Below, in pieces: positions 35,407 through 46,068 of a stretch of DNA of 64,000 nt; the first letter of the stretch is position 1; every line of letters starts with the position of its first letter. The translations under genes and the position numbers were made by a program. The DNA is taken from contig CAAGEQ010000025.1 in the NCBI GenBank assembly GCA_900768915.1, positions 1 through 64,000 on the forward strand, written 5' to 3'. Under the pieces are notes generated by a model, which worked only from the letters and a program-made list of their open reading frames with translations, ran no database searches and was not told where the DNA came from. The stretch comes from Candidatus Gastranaerophilales bacterium (GTDB lineage: Bacteria; Cyanobacteriota; Vampirovibrionia; Gastranaerophilales; Gastranaerophilaceae).

Positions 35407-38400
35407 GTGATTAAACAGTTAAAAAAAAAGAATAATACCTATAAATTTTTATTATATTCAACTATTTTATTATTAATATTGAATAATAATTTTGCATTTG
35501 CGAACACACCAACACCAGTTTCAACCGGAAGTCAATTAAAAAACGTAATACAAAATGCAACCATACCAACTCAAATACAATTTAATAATAATATAGATAT
35601 CTCAACACTTGATAAAATTAATCTTAATACAAATGCAATTGAAATTGATGGGAAGGGATATAATTTAATAAATGAAAAAGATTCTAGATTCATGTTTATA
35701 GATAATTCAAGTTTAACGATTAAAAATTTGAATTATGTAGGAAAAAATTCTAGTATAAATATAAGTAATAAAAATGCGACTATTGTCCTTGAAAATGTAG
35801 CAATTAGTGGTAGAACAACTTCTAGCGTGTATGAAGGTCCTGTACTTTACATTGTGAATTGTAATCTTACATTGAATAATGTAAGTGTTGCTTCTTCTAA
35901 TGTAAATATACAAGGTAAAAATATATCTGGTGGTGTAATATATCTTAACTCACAAAAATCACAAGGTACTATAACAGATTTAAAAAATAACCAAATAACG
36001 TCTAATGGAGTTGTTAATGGTGGATTGTTTTATAATAGGCGTACACTAACTCCTACTGGGGAGTTATTCTTAAAAGGTAATGTTGAAGGTAATATAATTA
36101 GTGCAGGCTCGGATTTATACAGTGGGAATATATACGGTGGGATTGTAAATAATGAAGGAAGTAAAATTGACAAAATAGAGTGGACAAATGTAGACAATAA
36201 TAAAATATCTAATGTTAAAGGTTTGATTGTAGGTGGGTTTATTCAAAACAAATTAGGAACAATAGAAAAATTAAAGATTGATAATTTTACTAACAACACT
36301 GTTGCTTCAAGTAAAAATCTTGAAGGTGCATTGATTTATAACGAATCTGGAACAATTAATAATCTATTAGAAATAGGAAAAATAACAGGAAATAAAATAA
36401 CTGCAAAAACTAATTACAATGGTTTGATTACAAATGTAGGAGGAACGATTGATTCAATAAAAATAGGCTCTATTTCTAATAATAAATTTGAGGCGAACTT
36501 CTTGCGTGGTGGAGTGATAAATCTTCAAGGTGCAAGTATAAAAGGTGATATCAATATTGGGGAAGTTAATAACAATACAATTAAGGCAGATACTTCTACA
36601 GGTTTTGTATTATATTTAAGAGAATTACAAAATAACCAAACTATTTCATCTAGTTTTAAAAACCTCAATGTTACTCAAATTAGTGGAAATACAGTTGAGG
36701 CAACTAATATAACTTCTTTATTGTTACGAACAGCCTTAGTGCCTGTTAATAATGCAACAGTTATATCAAAAAATGGAAATGTAACAGTTGATAATATTAG
36801 CGACAATAACTTAACAGCTATCAACTGTGATGACAATGCTCGTGGTGGAATTATTTATAATTTTCTTCATAGTAATGTAAATACCATAAATACAACAGTT
36901 AGTCTTGGAGATATAAATTTAAAAGAAGTACTAAATAACCGTTTAGAAACAACTATTATAGATTCTACAAGAGCATTAAATGGTAGACATGCATCTGGTG
37001 CAATTATTGCAAATTCAATTCAAATGTGTCAAGGTACAGCCATTATAAAAAGTATTACAGGAAAATACATTGGAAACTCTATTGTTTCAAAGGCAATGCC
37101 TGCTAGTGGTTGGGTTATTTTTAATTCTCTTAGTGGAAAAGGAAATGCTTTTGCAGGGATTGGTTTTACATTAAATGACAAGAATGAAATAATTCCTATA
37201 AAAACAACGGCAATATCTGGAACTTATAAAGATAATTTTGTAAAAACTGAAGAAGGCGATGCAAATGGTGGTGTTATTGCAAACTACATTGAAGCGTCTA
37301 ACAATAATGATGATGTTGCAAAAATTGGAAGTGTAAAAGCAGATTTTAGTGGCAATTATGTTATATCAACTAAAAATAGAGCTTTTGGTGGTGCAATATC
37401 AAATTTTGTAAAATCAGATGATGATTATAAAAATGCTATTATTGATTCTATAAGTGGTAATTTTGAAAACAATTATGCAAAAACAGAGTCTACGGATTCG
37501 GAAATAGGTGCATTTGGTGGTGCTATTAGTAATAATGCAACAATTAATTCAATAGATAATTCTGTGTTTAAAAATAATTTTGCAATCTCATCTAATAATG
37601 TTGAAAATATGGCATTAGGTGGTGCAATTTATACTAAGAAAGATTTAACTATCAATGCGAATAATGGATTGACAGAATTTACAGGAAACTATGTTTCATC
37701 AGATGGTGGAACAACAAAAAGATATGAGGCAATTTATGTAAATGCAACAGGTAAAACTCTTACATTAAATGCAACAGCACATGGTACAATTTTGTTAAAT
37801 GATTATATAAATGGTGTAAATGGCTATAATGTTTTATTAAAAGGTGATTCTAATAGTGTGATAAAATTACATCAGAATGCTGATATTAAAAATGGAGCAA
37901 ACGTCAGTGTTGACGATAATATAGTCATTGATACAGCTGATGGTAAGGTTCAGAATTTCTCAGAGTTTAATTCTTTTACTTCTAGTGCAAGTGCAAAGTA
38001 TAATATTGATTTAGATTTTTCTAAAACAGTTGATGATACACTAAACTATTCTGTAGGTAATATAGCAGATGGGTTCTCAACAAAAGGTAATTCCAATGGG
38101 TATATAACTTTAGATAGTTTGAAATTTGTTGATAGTTCACTAAATGAAATTTTGAACAAAAAATATAAAATCCAAATAATTAAAAATAATGATAATTCGG
38201 ATAATTTACAGCTTGCATTGAGTGATAAATTAGCATCTTGTACAACAATTGAAGGTAATAAAATATCTCAAATTGTTAATGTTGAAAAAAAAGACCTGAC
38301 AGCGACTGCTAATTATAAAGACATATTTGGGGACATCACAACAACAAAAGATATTTATGGAATATTAGGACTTGATAAAACTAATACAACAAAGGATAGC

Positions 38401-41400
38401 CTTAATATAAAAGTTACTAAGATAGATGTAAACGTAACAGCAACGATAACAGATGTATTAGTTGCTTTGACAAAGGAAGAGATAACGGGTTCAGATGGAA
38501 GTGTTCTAGATAAAACTTTTAATCTTTTTGATGAAGATGAATTTGGAAACAAAACTCCTGCAAATTATAAAGCTTCAAATAATCTTGGAACAACTTATAA
38601 AATTTTAAATATCGTTGGTGCGTCAAATACTGATACCTCAGGCAAACTTATTCTTTCAGAATTGGATTTGAACGGTAAAACTGGGTTTGTGATAAACGAA
38701 GGTTCTACATTAAATATTTCTGACATAAACCTAAAAGGAAATGACACTGTTATAACTAATAAAAATGGAGTTTTAAATTTTTTAAATAATAATATTATTA
38801 ATGGCAAAATTACAGGTACAACGGCAACTAATACAGGAATGTTAAATATTGATGCCGATAATCTAGGCATTGAATTAAAAAATAACGGAACTTTAAATTT
38901 AGGTACTGGTACTATAACTAAAGTAATAACAGGAAGTGGTACAACAAATATTATTGGTACGGTTAGTAATAATGTAGCAATATCACAAGATGTAAATGTA
39001 GGTACAACAGGTAATTTAACGGTTAATGCTAATATTGGAAATTTAACAAACAATGGTAGTGTAAATGCGAATACAACTAATTTAACAGGTACTATAAATA
39101 ATTCAGGAACATTGAATTTATCAGGAACATTAAATAAAGAAATTTTAGGCAACGGTACAACATCAGTAAATGGGACATTAAATTTATCTTCATCAGCAAA
39201 GATTGATGGTACATTAAATTTGAACAACGGTTCAATATCAACAAATGATTCAAGTTATACAAATTATAAAATAACAACTATTAACAGTAATGGTAATGCT
39301 AAAATAGATGTTGATTGGACAAATTCTAAAGCAGATAGTTTTGATAGTACATCTGGAAATGGGGTACTTGATTTAACTATAAATGAAACTTCAACAGAAA
39401 ATATTTGGGAGTCAAAAACAATTCAAATAACAAATGGTGGAGTTGGAATAAAATTAAACGCAACAACTGGCACTAAAGAAAAAGAAGTACTTGGCTCTGA
39501 TGAATTAAAGGCAAATTCAAATTGGTCTGATAAAGTTGGTGCTTGGAAAAGAACTGATACATATAGCGAAACAACATCGGCTGTAAAATCAGAAGGTTCA
39601 TCAGTAAATGATTCAATTAGATATGAAGTTATAAAAACAAATGAAGGAACAAAAACTTATACAACTGATGGTGATGTTTTAGCATTGATAGTTCAAAATA
39701 CTATTGCAGGCTCAAAAGATAAAACTTTTACAACAACAAATGCAAATGATATATATACAGTCAAAGAAAACTTAGGTATTTTGACTGACAATTTAACAAT
39801 ATCTGGAACAACAGATGGCACAAATATTTCAACTATTATATTAGGTGAAAAACAAGGTATAACAATAGCAGATTCAAACTCTTTAGTTATAAAAGATGTA
39901 AAAATAACTGCTAACGGTTTAATTATTAATGCAACAAGTAATGAGTCAAAGGTTGAATTAGATAATACTATTTTGGAAGGAAATGTCTTTAATCAAGGTA
40001 GTTTGACAATTAAAAATACAAATTCTGTATCAAATATTACAGGAAGTGGAAAAACAGAAATTATCTCTACAGGCAAATTAACAACATCAGAGTTAGTTCA
40101 AAATGAGTTAGTAAATAATGGAGTATTAACTATAAATAATTTGCAGATAACAACAAGTGCTGATAATTCAGGCACAATTACAAATAACGGCACAATTTCT
40201 AGTATTAAAAATTTAACAAATGCAGGATTGATTGATGGAACTGGAAATCTCGAACTTTCTGGTGATTCAACAAATAAAGGAACAATTTCACAAGCAGTAA
40301 TAAAGGTGTCTGGAACATTAGATAATACACTAGGAAAGTTATCAGCAACTGATAAAATTGAAAACACAGGTACTATAACAACATCTGCCGATAAAATAAT
40401 TGCAACAAATGGAATTAAAAATGACAATATTTTAATATTAACAGATGGAAGTTTATCTACTCAAGTATTAGGAAGTGGTACAACTAAAATAAACGGAACA
40501 GTAATAAATAATTTAGCAATATCTCAGAATGTCGAGGTTGCATCTACAGGTGCTTTGACGGTTAAAGCAAATATTGGCAATTTAGTAAACAACGGAACTG
40601 TTAATGCAAATGCAAATAATTTAACAGGTACTATAACGAACTTGAATTCATTAGTGCTTACTGGTGGTACATTATCAAATGAAATCACAGGAACAGGTAC
40701 AACAAATATTATTGGTACGGTTATTAATAATGTAGCAATATCACAAGATGTAAATATAGGTGCAACAGGTAATTTAACGGTTAATGCTAATATTGGAAAT
40801 TTAACAAATAATGGTAGTGTAAATGCGAATACAAATAATTTAACAGGTACTATAAATAATTTAGGAACATTGAATTTATCAGGAACATTAAATAAAGAAA
40901 TCTCTGGACTTGGTACTACCAAAATTTTGGGTACTGATTTAACATTAGTTAATGGTGCTATTATCAAAGGTACTCTTGAGGTAAATAACAAAACTTTAAA
41001 TCTTCTTGCGACAAATACAGAAGGTATGTTTAATAACGTAAAAATGAATTCAGGTACATTAAATCTTATTAATAATACCGTTAACAATTTATCTGCTAAT
41101 TCATTTATTATAAACGGAAATGTTAATGTATTATTAGATGCAGACTTAGAAAAGTCAACTATGGATAGACTTCCATCAACAACAGTTGTAAATGGTCTTA
41201 TAAATGTTAAAGGTATAAATTTATTATCTGATTCAAAAGGTGAAAAGGTATATATCCCTTTTGCTTATGATAACTTTAAGGATAAAGTTCAAACAAGTTT
41301 GACTACAGTCGGAAAAGATGTTGAAAATGCTTACCAAACAACTACTTTTGCACCAATATTTAAATATAATGTAAGTTATAATCCAAATAACGGATACTTC

Positions 41401-42435
41401 TTATTTTCTCGTGGAAGTGGAAAGCATTCTAGTGATTTTAACCCTGCTGTATTACCAAGTGTAGTAAATTCACAAGTTGGAGCATATTCTGCGGTAAACG
41501 AAACTTTCAATTATGCATTTAGACATGCAGATTATTCTTTTATGACATTACCAAAGAAAATCAGAACAATGAATAATCAATATGCAATTACTGAAAATCA
41601 ATCCATACAATATAATAACGAATATGCAAAAATGGGTAGTATTTGGTATCAACCATATGCAATTTTTGAAAATGTTGGTTTGTCTAACGGTCCAAGAGTA
41701 AATGTTCAATCTTACGGTTCATTAATAGGTGGTGATAGCAATTACAAACAACTTAAACATCATTGGGGAACCGTAACAACACCTTATATTGGATATAATG
41801 GTTCTTATCAAAGTTATTCAGGAGTTTCAACAACCACAAATGGTGGAATATTAGGTATAACTCAAACTTTTTATCACGGTGATTTCTTTACAGCACTAAC
41901 TATAAATGTGGGTGCTAGTACTGGCGAATCAAATACAATGTATGGTAAAGATATCTATACAACATTAATGACGGGAATTGGCAGTAAAACTGGTTATAAT
42001 TTTGAATTTCAGAATGGTAAATTTATAATTCAACCATCTTTTTTACTGGCATACACTTACGTTAATACTTTTAATTACACAAATGCAGCAGGTATAAAAA
42101 TATCTTCCGACCCACTAAATTCTATACAGATACACCCAAGTATCAAATTTATGGGTAATATTGGAAAAGGATGGCAACCTTATGCAAGTGTTAGTATGAT
42201 TTGGAATACTTTAAATAAAACAAGATTCACTGCAAATAATGTTTACTTACCAGAAATGAGCATAAAACCATACGTTGAATACGGTATAGGTATACAAAAA
42301 TGTTGGCAAGACAAATTTACAGGATTTCTTCAAGCAATGTTAAGAAATGGTGGTAGAAACGGTGTCGCCTTAACATTTGGTTTTAAATGGGCATTAGAAA
42401 ATAAACATAAACCAATTAAAAAAATCACATTATAA
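35407..42435 (+). CDS. Giant autotransporter adhesin (type V secretion)
   Basis: The product is 2342 residues starting at GTG. The signal peptide spans residues 1-33 (KFLLYSTILLLILNNNFAFA). The passenger, about residues 40-2020, is a beta-helix type region, rich in N, T, S, G and I, with many N-N-G-[ST]-[IVL]-N ladders. The C-terminal 290 residues form an autotransporter beta-barrel: IWYQPYAIFENVGLSNG, GTVTTPYIGYNGSYQSYSGV, ending NGVALTFGFKWALEN. A 215-base segment at 38929-39143 recurs almost exactly at 40687-40901. A 'GG[AV]I' stretch near residues 620-740 recalls the adhesin at the left edge. It is expected to secrete its own passenger to the cell surface, for adhesion or biofilm. There is no clear ribosome site. 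Confidence 0.9.
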   Translation: MIKQLKKKNNTYKFLLYSTILLLILNNNFAFANTPTPVSTGSQLKNVIQNATIPTQIQFNNNIDISTLDKINLNTNAIEIDGKGYNLINEKDSRFMFIDNSSLTIKNLNYVGKNSSINISNKNATIVLENVAISGRTTSSVYEGPVLYIVNCNLTLNNVSVASSNVNIQGKNISGGVIYLNSQKSQGTITDLKNNQITSNGVVNGGLFYNRRTLTPTGELFLKGNVEGNIISAGSDLYSGNIYGGIVNNEGSKIDKIEWTNVDNNKISNVKGLIVGGFIQNKLGTIEKLKIDNFTNNTVASSKNLEGALIYNESGTINNLLEIGKITGNKITAKTNYNGLITNVGGTIDSIKIGSISNNKFEANFLRGGVINLQGASIKGDINIGEVNNNTIKADTSTGFVLYLRELQNNQTISSSFKNLNVTQISGNTVEATNITSLLLRTALVPVNNATVISKNGNVTVDNISDNNLTAINCDDNARGGIIYNFLHSNVNTINTTVSLGDINLKEVLNNRLETTIIDSTRALNGRHASGAIIANSIQMCQGTAIIKSITGKYIGNSIVSKAMPASGWVIFNSLSGKGNAFAGIGFTLNDKNEIIPIKTTAISGTYKDNFVKTEEGDANGGVIANYIEASNNNDDVAKIGSVKADFSGNYVISTKNRAFGGAISNFVKSDDDYKNAIIDSISGNFENNYAKTESTDSEIGAFGGAISNNATINSIDNSVFKNNFAISSNNVENMALGGAIYTKKDLTINANNGLTEFTGNYVSSDGGTTKRYEAIYVNATGKTLTLNATAHGTILLNDYINGVNGYNVLLKGDSNSVIKLHQNADIKNGANVSVDDNIVIDTADGKVQNFSEFNSFTSSASAKYNIDLDFSKTVDDTLNYSVGNIADGFSTKGNSNGYITLDSLKFVDSSLNEILNKKYKIQIIKNNDNSDNLQLALSDKLASCTTIEGNKISQIVNVEKKDLTATANYKDIFGDITTTKDIYGILGLDKTNTTKDSLNIKVTKIDVNVTATITDVLVALTKEEITGSDGSVLDKTFNLFDEDEFGNKTPANYKASNNLGTTYKILNIVGASNTDTSGKLILSELDLNGKTGFVINEGSTLNISDINLKGNDTVITNKNGVLNFLNNNIINGKITGTTATNTGMLNIDADNLGIELKNNGTLNLGTGTITKVITGSGTTNIIGTVSNNVAISQDVNVGTTGNLTVNANIGNLTNNGSVNANTTNLTGTINNSGTLNLSGTLNKEILGNGTTSVNGTLNLSSSAKIDGTLNLNNGSISTNDSSYTNYKITTINSNGNAKIDVDWTNSKADSFDSTSGNGVLDLTINETSTENIWESKTIQITNGGVGIKLNATTGTKEKEVLGSDELKANSNWSDKVGAWKRTDTYSETTSAVKSEGSSVNDSIRYEVIKTNEGTKTYTTDGDVLALIVQNTIAGSKDKTFTTTNANDIYTVKENLGILTDNLTISGTTDGTNISTIILGEKQGITIADSNSLVIKDVKITANGLIINATSNESKVELDNTILEGNVFNQGSLTIKNTNSVSNITGSGKTEIISTGKLTTSELVQNELVNNGVLTINNLQITTSADNSGTITNNGTISSIKNLTNAGLIDGTGNLELSGDSTNKGTISQAVIKVSGTLDNTLGKLSATDKIENTGTITTSADKIIATNGIKNDNILILTDGSLSTQVLGSGTTKINGTVINNLAISQNVEVASTGALTVKANIGNLVNNGTVNANANNLTGTITNLNSLVLTGGTLSNEITGTGTTNIIGTVINNVAISQDVNIGATGNLTVNANIGNLTNNGSVNANTNNLTGTINNLGTLNLSGTLNKEISGLGTTKILGTDLTLVNGAIIKGTLEVNNKTLNLLATNTEGMFNNVKMNSGTLNLINNTVNNLSANSFIINGNVNVLLDADLEKSTMDRLPSTTVVNGLINVKGINLLSDSKGEKVYIPFAYDNFKDKVQTSLTTVGKDVENAYQTTTFAPIFKYNVSYNPNNGYFLFSRGSGKHSSDFNPAVLPSVVNSQVGAYSAVNETFNYAFRHADYSFMTLPKKIRTMNNQYAITENQSIQYNNEYAKMGSIWYQPYAIFENVGLSNGPRVNVQSYGSLIGGDSNYKQLKHHWGTVTTPYIGYNGSYQSYSGVSTTTNGGILGITQTFYHGDFFTALTINVGASTGESNTMYGKDIYTTLMTGIGSKTGYNFEFQNGKFIIQPSFLLAYTYVNTFNYTNAAGIKISSDPLNSIQIHPSIKFMGNIGKGWQPYASVSMIWNTLNKTRFTANNVYLPEMSIKPYVEYGIGIQKCWQDKFTGFLQAMLRNGGRNGVALTFGFKWALENKHKPIKKITL
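38929..39143 (+). repeat. Internal duplication in autotransporter, copy 1
   Basis: This 215-base segment encodes TNIIGTV ... TGNLTVNANIGNLTNNGSVN ... GTLNLSGTLNKE. It matches copy 2 (40687-40901) at the same length with roughly ten base differences. Confidence 0.85.
40687..40901 (+). repeat. Internal duplication in autotransporter, copy 2
   Basis: Second copy of the 215-base segment. A weaker related unit lies just before it, at about 40467-40680. Near-identity at the base level indicates recent duplication or gene conversion. Confidence 0.85.
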
Positions 42436-42535
42436 AAGATAAAATATTTATCATAATAAGTATTCCTACTAAATATATTAAACAATCAATACTAACGAAG
42501 AAAACCAAAATATAAGCATACAAAATTTATGCACT

Positions 42536-42558
42536 AAAAAAGAGCCTTTCGGCTCTTG
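42536..42558 (-). terminator. Terminator of the tRNA-Ala gene
   Basis: On the minus strand, AGAGCC-GAAA-GGCTCT is followed by TTTTTT. The same hairpin may also end the autotransporter transcript. Confidence 0.85.
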
Positions 42559-42566
42559 ATTTTAAA

Positions 42567-42642
42567 TGGTGGAGGTTAGGAGATTCGAACTCCTGACCCC
42601 CTGCGTGCAAAGCAGGTGCTCTACCAACTGAGCTAAACCCCC
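42567..42642 (-). tRNA. tRNA-Ala, anticodon UGC
   Basis: The 76-nt gene includes an encoded 3' CCA. The acceptor stem GGGGGTT/AACCTCC contains the G3-U70 wobble pair that marks alanine tRNA. D arm TAGCTCAGTTGGTAGAGCA, anticodon loop TTTGCAC (TGC) and T arm GAGTTCGAATCTC are all standard. A promoter lies at 42660-42688 and a terminator downstream, so it is a single-gene unit. Confidence 0.97.
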
Positions 42643-42659
42643 ACGAGGTCAACAAAAGT

Positions 42660-42688
42660 ATTATAATCTGCTAAATTTTATTTGTAAA
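42660..42688 (-). promoter_or_regulatory. Promoter of tRNA-Ala
   Basis: On the minus strand TTTACA (42683-42688), a 17-base spacer and TATAAT (42660-42665) lie 17 bases before the tRNA 5' end. Confidence 0.85.
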
Positions 42689-42845
42689 GTACTTTTTTAT
42701 AAAAATTTTATTTAATTTAAAATCGACCTCAAACATCGGTATCATCTATTCAGATAACTTATAAACATAAATATTCATGTTAAATTTAATTACAATACAA
42801 GACTCTAACTAGCAAAAAAAATCTTCACATACTTTAATACATTAT

Positions 42846-44903
42846 ATGAAAATAAATAATATTACGCAAAATCCAATATCAAATAATAAAAATAATAAAC
42901 AATTATCTTTTCAAAGAAAACTTAGAGAAGATGAAAAAGCCGACTATGGCAAAACAATGAACGAAGCTTTTGACTACCTTGGTGTAGAAAATAGAGCCTT
43001 AATCATTCATGGTTCATCATTCCCATCAAAAAAGAATACAAACCTACAAGGATACTCTTCAGGATATACTCTAACAGTCCTTAATGGGAAAAATCCATAC
43101 ATCGGTACACCTTATCATTCCAAAGATTTCACTAACTTCGTCAAAATGAATGGTTTTAATTCTATTCAACTAGGACCTAATGGAAAACTTAACAAACGTG
43201 ACAACTCACCTTATCACGCATCAATTTTTGCAAAAAATGAATTATTCTTAGATTATGATAGGCTTAAATCAGATGAATATGCCAACATTCTAACAAATAA
43301 AGATTTTCATGACATAAAGATTATTAAACCCCAAAATGATAAAAACTATGAAATGTCTAACTTTGATGAAGCACAAGCCATTTCAAAAATAGTAACACAT
43401 AAAGCATATACTAATTTTAAAGATAAATTAGCCTCAGGTGACAAAAAAGCAGAAGCACTAAACAACGAATATTCTGCGTTCAAAGAAAAGAACGACTACT
43501 GGTTAGAAAAAGATAGTGTATTCCGACTATTCTCTGATATTCACGGTTCAGACGATTTTGAAAATTGGGATAACGAATTAGACAAAAATCTTATCTCAAA
43601 AATAGAAAAAGGTGACGAAGCAGCAACAGTTCGTTATAACCAAGTAAAAACTCGTCCAGGAGCAAAAGAAAAAATTGATGAATATAAATTTATTCAATTC
43701 TTAGTTGATAAAGAAGAAAAAGAAGACAAAGCAATCCGTAAAGATGACGGAATGAAATATATTGGTGACCTTCTTGTTGGTTATTCTTATGCTGATGAAT
43801 GGGCAAATCCTAACGCTTTCTTAAAAGATTGGAGAGTTGGTTGCCCAGATGGTGGCAAAAACAATGGTCCACAATTATGGAACATCGCTGTACTTAATCC
43901 CAAAACATTATTTAATGAAGACGGTTCACTTGGTACGTCTGGAAAATTATTAAAAAACAAAATAGAACGTACACTTGATGGTGTTGAAAATATTCGTGTT
44001 GATAATGTTATGGGACTTGTTGATCCATATATTTATAAATCTTCAGCCGTACAAGAAGACGGTTCTATTAGTTACAATGATAGAAATTTTCTATCATACA
44101 CAGGAATTGATCCTCAACACAATTATCCAAAAATTTTCCATAAAATCCTAATTCCAACACTTAAAGAACATCATATAAATCCAAAAGATGTTGTATTTGA
44201 AGATTTAGGAGCACAAAGTCCAATATTCCAAGAAGTATTCTATGGTGGCAAAGTTGATGGCAAAGTATACGAAGATGAAAAGATGCAAGGAATTATGTAT
44301 TCCAAAGGTAACAAAATGGAAGGCATAAAAGGACCAAGGTATAGTTTCTTATCAACTCATGATAATGAACCCACAGCCACATTACTAGAAGAAGGTAGTT
44401 GGATATATAATAATGAAGGTTGGAATCCAATGTATCTTGCAGGATATTTAATGCCTCCATACAACAAAGAAAATGCTAAAAAATCCGCAGAATTTTGTAA
44501 AGATATAGAAGATAATCCTAGAACAAGATTAAAAGCAAAATACGCAGAATTATTTAGAGGTACGCCAAATATTCAAGTATCATTTGCCGACCTATTTGGT
44601 ATAGATAAGACTTACAATATAGGTGGAAAATCAAATAAAGACAATTGGAAACTTAAACTAAATTCTAATTACGAAGACACCTACCACAAATCTCTTGAAA
44701 CAGAAGATAAACCAGTAATGAACATGCCAGAACTTCTTGAAATTGCTGTTAATTCAAAAGTAGGAATGTCAATTGCAAAACATGAAAAAACTGAGAGCGA
44801 AGCAAAAGCAGAAACTGCAGATTTAACAGAACGATTAGAACATTGGAAAGAAGTTTTGAAAGAGCCTGAACCTGATACTTTTCAAGACTATGAAGATGAT
44901 TAA
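42846..44903 (+). CDS. 4-alpha-glucanotransferase-like protein (GH77/MalQ), diverged
   Basis: The product is 685 residues. GH77 enzymes transfer alpha-1,4-glucan segments in maltose and glycogen use. Matching landmarks are NSPYHASIFAKNELFLD (MalQ: SPY...S.FA.NPL..D), IRVDNVMGLVDPY (nucleophile Asp near residue 386), VVFEDLGAQSP (acid/base Glu near residue 451), FLSTHDNEPTATLLEEGSW, and VSFADLFGIDKTYNIGGKSN (MalQ: Q D L L G). The body is diverged and carries inserts. The N terminus (MKINNITQNPISNNKNNKQL, then SFQRK) is an N-rich tail of the kind seen on six other proteins here. No signal peptide. Catalytic residues look retained, so activity is plausible. Confidence 0.78.
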   Translation: MKINNITQNPISNNKNNKQLSFQRKLREDEKADYGKTMNEAFDYLGVENRALIIHGSSFPSKKNTNLQGYSSGYTLTVLNGKNPYIGTPYHSKDFTNFVKMNGFNSIQLGPNGKLNKRDNSPYHASIFAKNELFLDYDRLKSDEYANILTNKDFHDIKIIKPQNDKNYEMSNFDEAQAISKIVTHKAYTNFKDKLASGDKKAEALNNEYSAFKEKNDYWLEKDSVFRLFSDIHGSDDFENWDNELDKNLISKIEKGDEAATVRYNQVKTRPGAKEKIDEYKFIQFLVDKEEKEDKAIRKDDGMKYIGDLLVGYSYADEWANPNAFLKDWRVGCPDGGKNNGPQLWNIAVLNPKTLFNEDGSLGTSGKLLKNKIERTLDGVENIRVDNVMGLVDPYIYKSSAVQEDGSISYNDRNFLSYTGIDPQHNYPKIFHKILIPTLKEHHINPKDVVFEDLGAQSPIFQEVFYGGKVDGKVYEDEKMQGIMYSKGNKMEGIKGPRYSFLSTHDNEPTATLLEEGSWIYNNEGWNPMYLAGYLMPPYNKENAKKSAEFCKDIEDNPRTRLKAKYAELFRGTPNIQVSFADLFGIDKTYNIGGKSNKDNWKLKLNSNYEDTYHKSLETEDKPVMNMPELLEIAVNSKVGMSIAKHEKTESEAKAETADLTERLEHWKEVLKEPEPDTFQDYEDD

Positions 44904-45045
44904 ATAAATAATTTTATTAATTATTAAGAAGATGATTAAGAATGCTTGAATTTATATATTGAAGTACTACAATATTTGCGGACCAAAAAACGGCCTTTTG
45001 ATTTCAAACAATTTAAGAAATAAAATGAGCTATATATGCCCAATT

Positions 45046-45085
45046 TACCGAAATTACGGTACTTTGTTTGGTGTCAAAGTATAAT
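45046..45085 (+). promoter_or_regulatory. Promoter and inverted repeat before the formate/nitrite channel
   Basis: TATAAT (45080-45085) is the likely -10 box. TACCG-AAATTA-CGGTA (45046-45061) lies where a -35 box would be, so an activator or repressor site is likely. Further up, TTTGATTTCAAA near 44997 resembles a CRP/FNR-type half-palindrome. No factor can be named. Confidence 0.45.
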
Positions 45086-45106
45086 TTACACGAGGAGATA
45101 TAAGAA

Positions 45107-45988
45107 ATGGAAGAAAATCAAAATTTAGATACAAAGGATTGTATCACTCCGGGTAATGTTGCCCATGAATTGGCAGATACAGTAATGCCTGCCAAAGCAA
45201 ATTTTAGAAAATCAAAAACATTTGTATTAGCAATCGCTGCTGGTGCCTTAATCGCATTCGGTGCTCAAGTTTCATTAACAGTTATGACTGGTACTGAACA
45301 ACTTAGTTGGGGTATTGCAAAACTTGTTGGTGCTATGACATTCGCTACAGGTTTGATGATGGTTGTTCTTACAGGTGCTGAACTATTTACTGGTAACGTA
45401 ATGATGACATTTGCTGTTATCGAAAGAAAAACTAGCATTTGGAAATTATTAAGAAACTGGTCAATCGTATATGCTGGAAACTTTGTTGGTTCAATTCTTC
45501 TTGCATATTTAGTATATTTATCAGGTTGCTCTCACAACTCACACGAAGCACTTGGTGTTTTATCATTAAATACTGCATACATGAAAGTTAACTTAACATT
45601 CTTAGAAGCATTTACAAGAGGTATTTTATGTAACTGGTTAGTTTGTTTGGCTATTTGGATGGCTTCATCTTCTAGACACGTAATCGGTAAAATATTTGCA
45701 ATATTCTTCCCTATCATGACATTCGTTGCATCAGGTTATGAACACAGTATTGCAAATATGTTCTTTATTCCAAACGGTTTATTTGCAAAAATGACTCCAT
45801 CAATTGTTGCTGCTGCAGGTCTAACTCCTGAACAACTTTCAACATTAACTGTTAAGTCATTTTTACTACACAACTTATTACCAGTAACATTAGGTAACAT
45901 CACTGGTGCATTCGTATTCGTTGTAATGTTCTTCTGGATTGCTTACCTAAAAGATGATCACCACACTCATCATCATAACAAACATTAA
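45107..45988 (+). CDS. Formate/nitrite transporter family channel (FocA/NirC)
   Basis: The product is 293 residues with six membrane segments, typical of the pentameric FNT channels that move formate, nitrite or hydrosulfide. Signature segments are GALIAFGAQVSLTVMTGTEQ, GAELFTGNVMMT (FNT signature L-F-T-x-N), NWLVCLAIWMA and ASGYEHSIANMFFIPNGLFA, which holds the pore His of the A-S-G-[FY]-E-H-[SC] motif. The His-rich end (DDHHTHHHNKH) may bind metal. GAGGAG precedes the ATG. Its own terminator follows. Formate export in fermentation is the likely role; substrate is inferred. Confidence 0.93.
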   Translation: MEENQNLDTKDCITPGNVAHELADTVMPAKANFRKSKTFVLAIAAGALIAFGAQVSLTVMTGTEQLSWGIAKLVGAMTFATGLMMVVLTGAELFTGNVMMTFAVIERKTSIWKLLRNWSIVYAGNFVGSILLAYLVYLSGCSHNSHEALGVLSLNTAYMKVNLTFLEAFTRGILCNWLVCLAIWMASSSRHVIGKIFAIFFPIMTFVASGYEHSIANMFFIPNGLFAKMTPSIVAAAGLTPEQLSTLTVKSFLLHNLLPVTLGNITGAFVFVVMFFWIAYLKDDHHTHHHNKH

Positions 45989-45993
45989 TAATT

Positions 45994-46027
45994 AAAAAGA
46001 GGGCATTTATTTAAAATGTCCTCTTTT
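45994..46027 (+). terminator. Terminator after the formate/nitrite channel gene
   Basis: AAAGAGGGCATTT pairs with AAATGTCCTCTTT, with one G-T pair, followed by a T-rich tail. Confidence 0.85.
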
Positions 46028-46068
46028 ATTGAAACTTACACTACTAATCAAATATAAATAGAATAACA

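Noticed and set aside
38595..41087. Minus-strand frames of 109-210 codons in the autotransporter gene
   Set aside because: They arise from the T/N-rich passenger repeats read in antisense (V, P, F, I-rich) and duplicate with the repeat.
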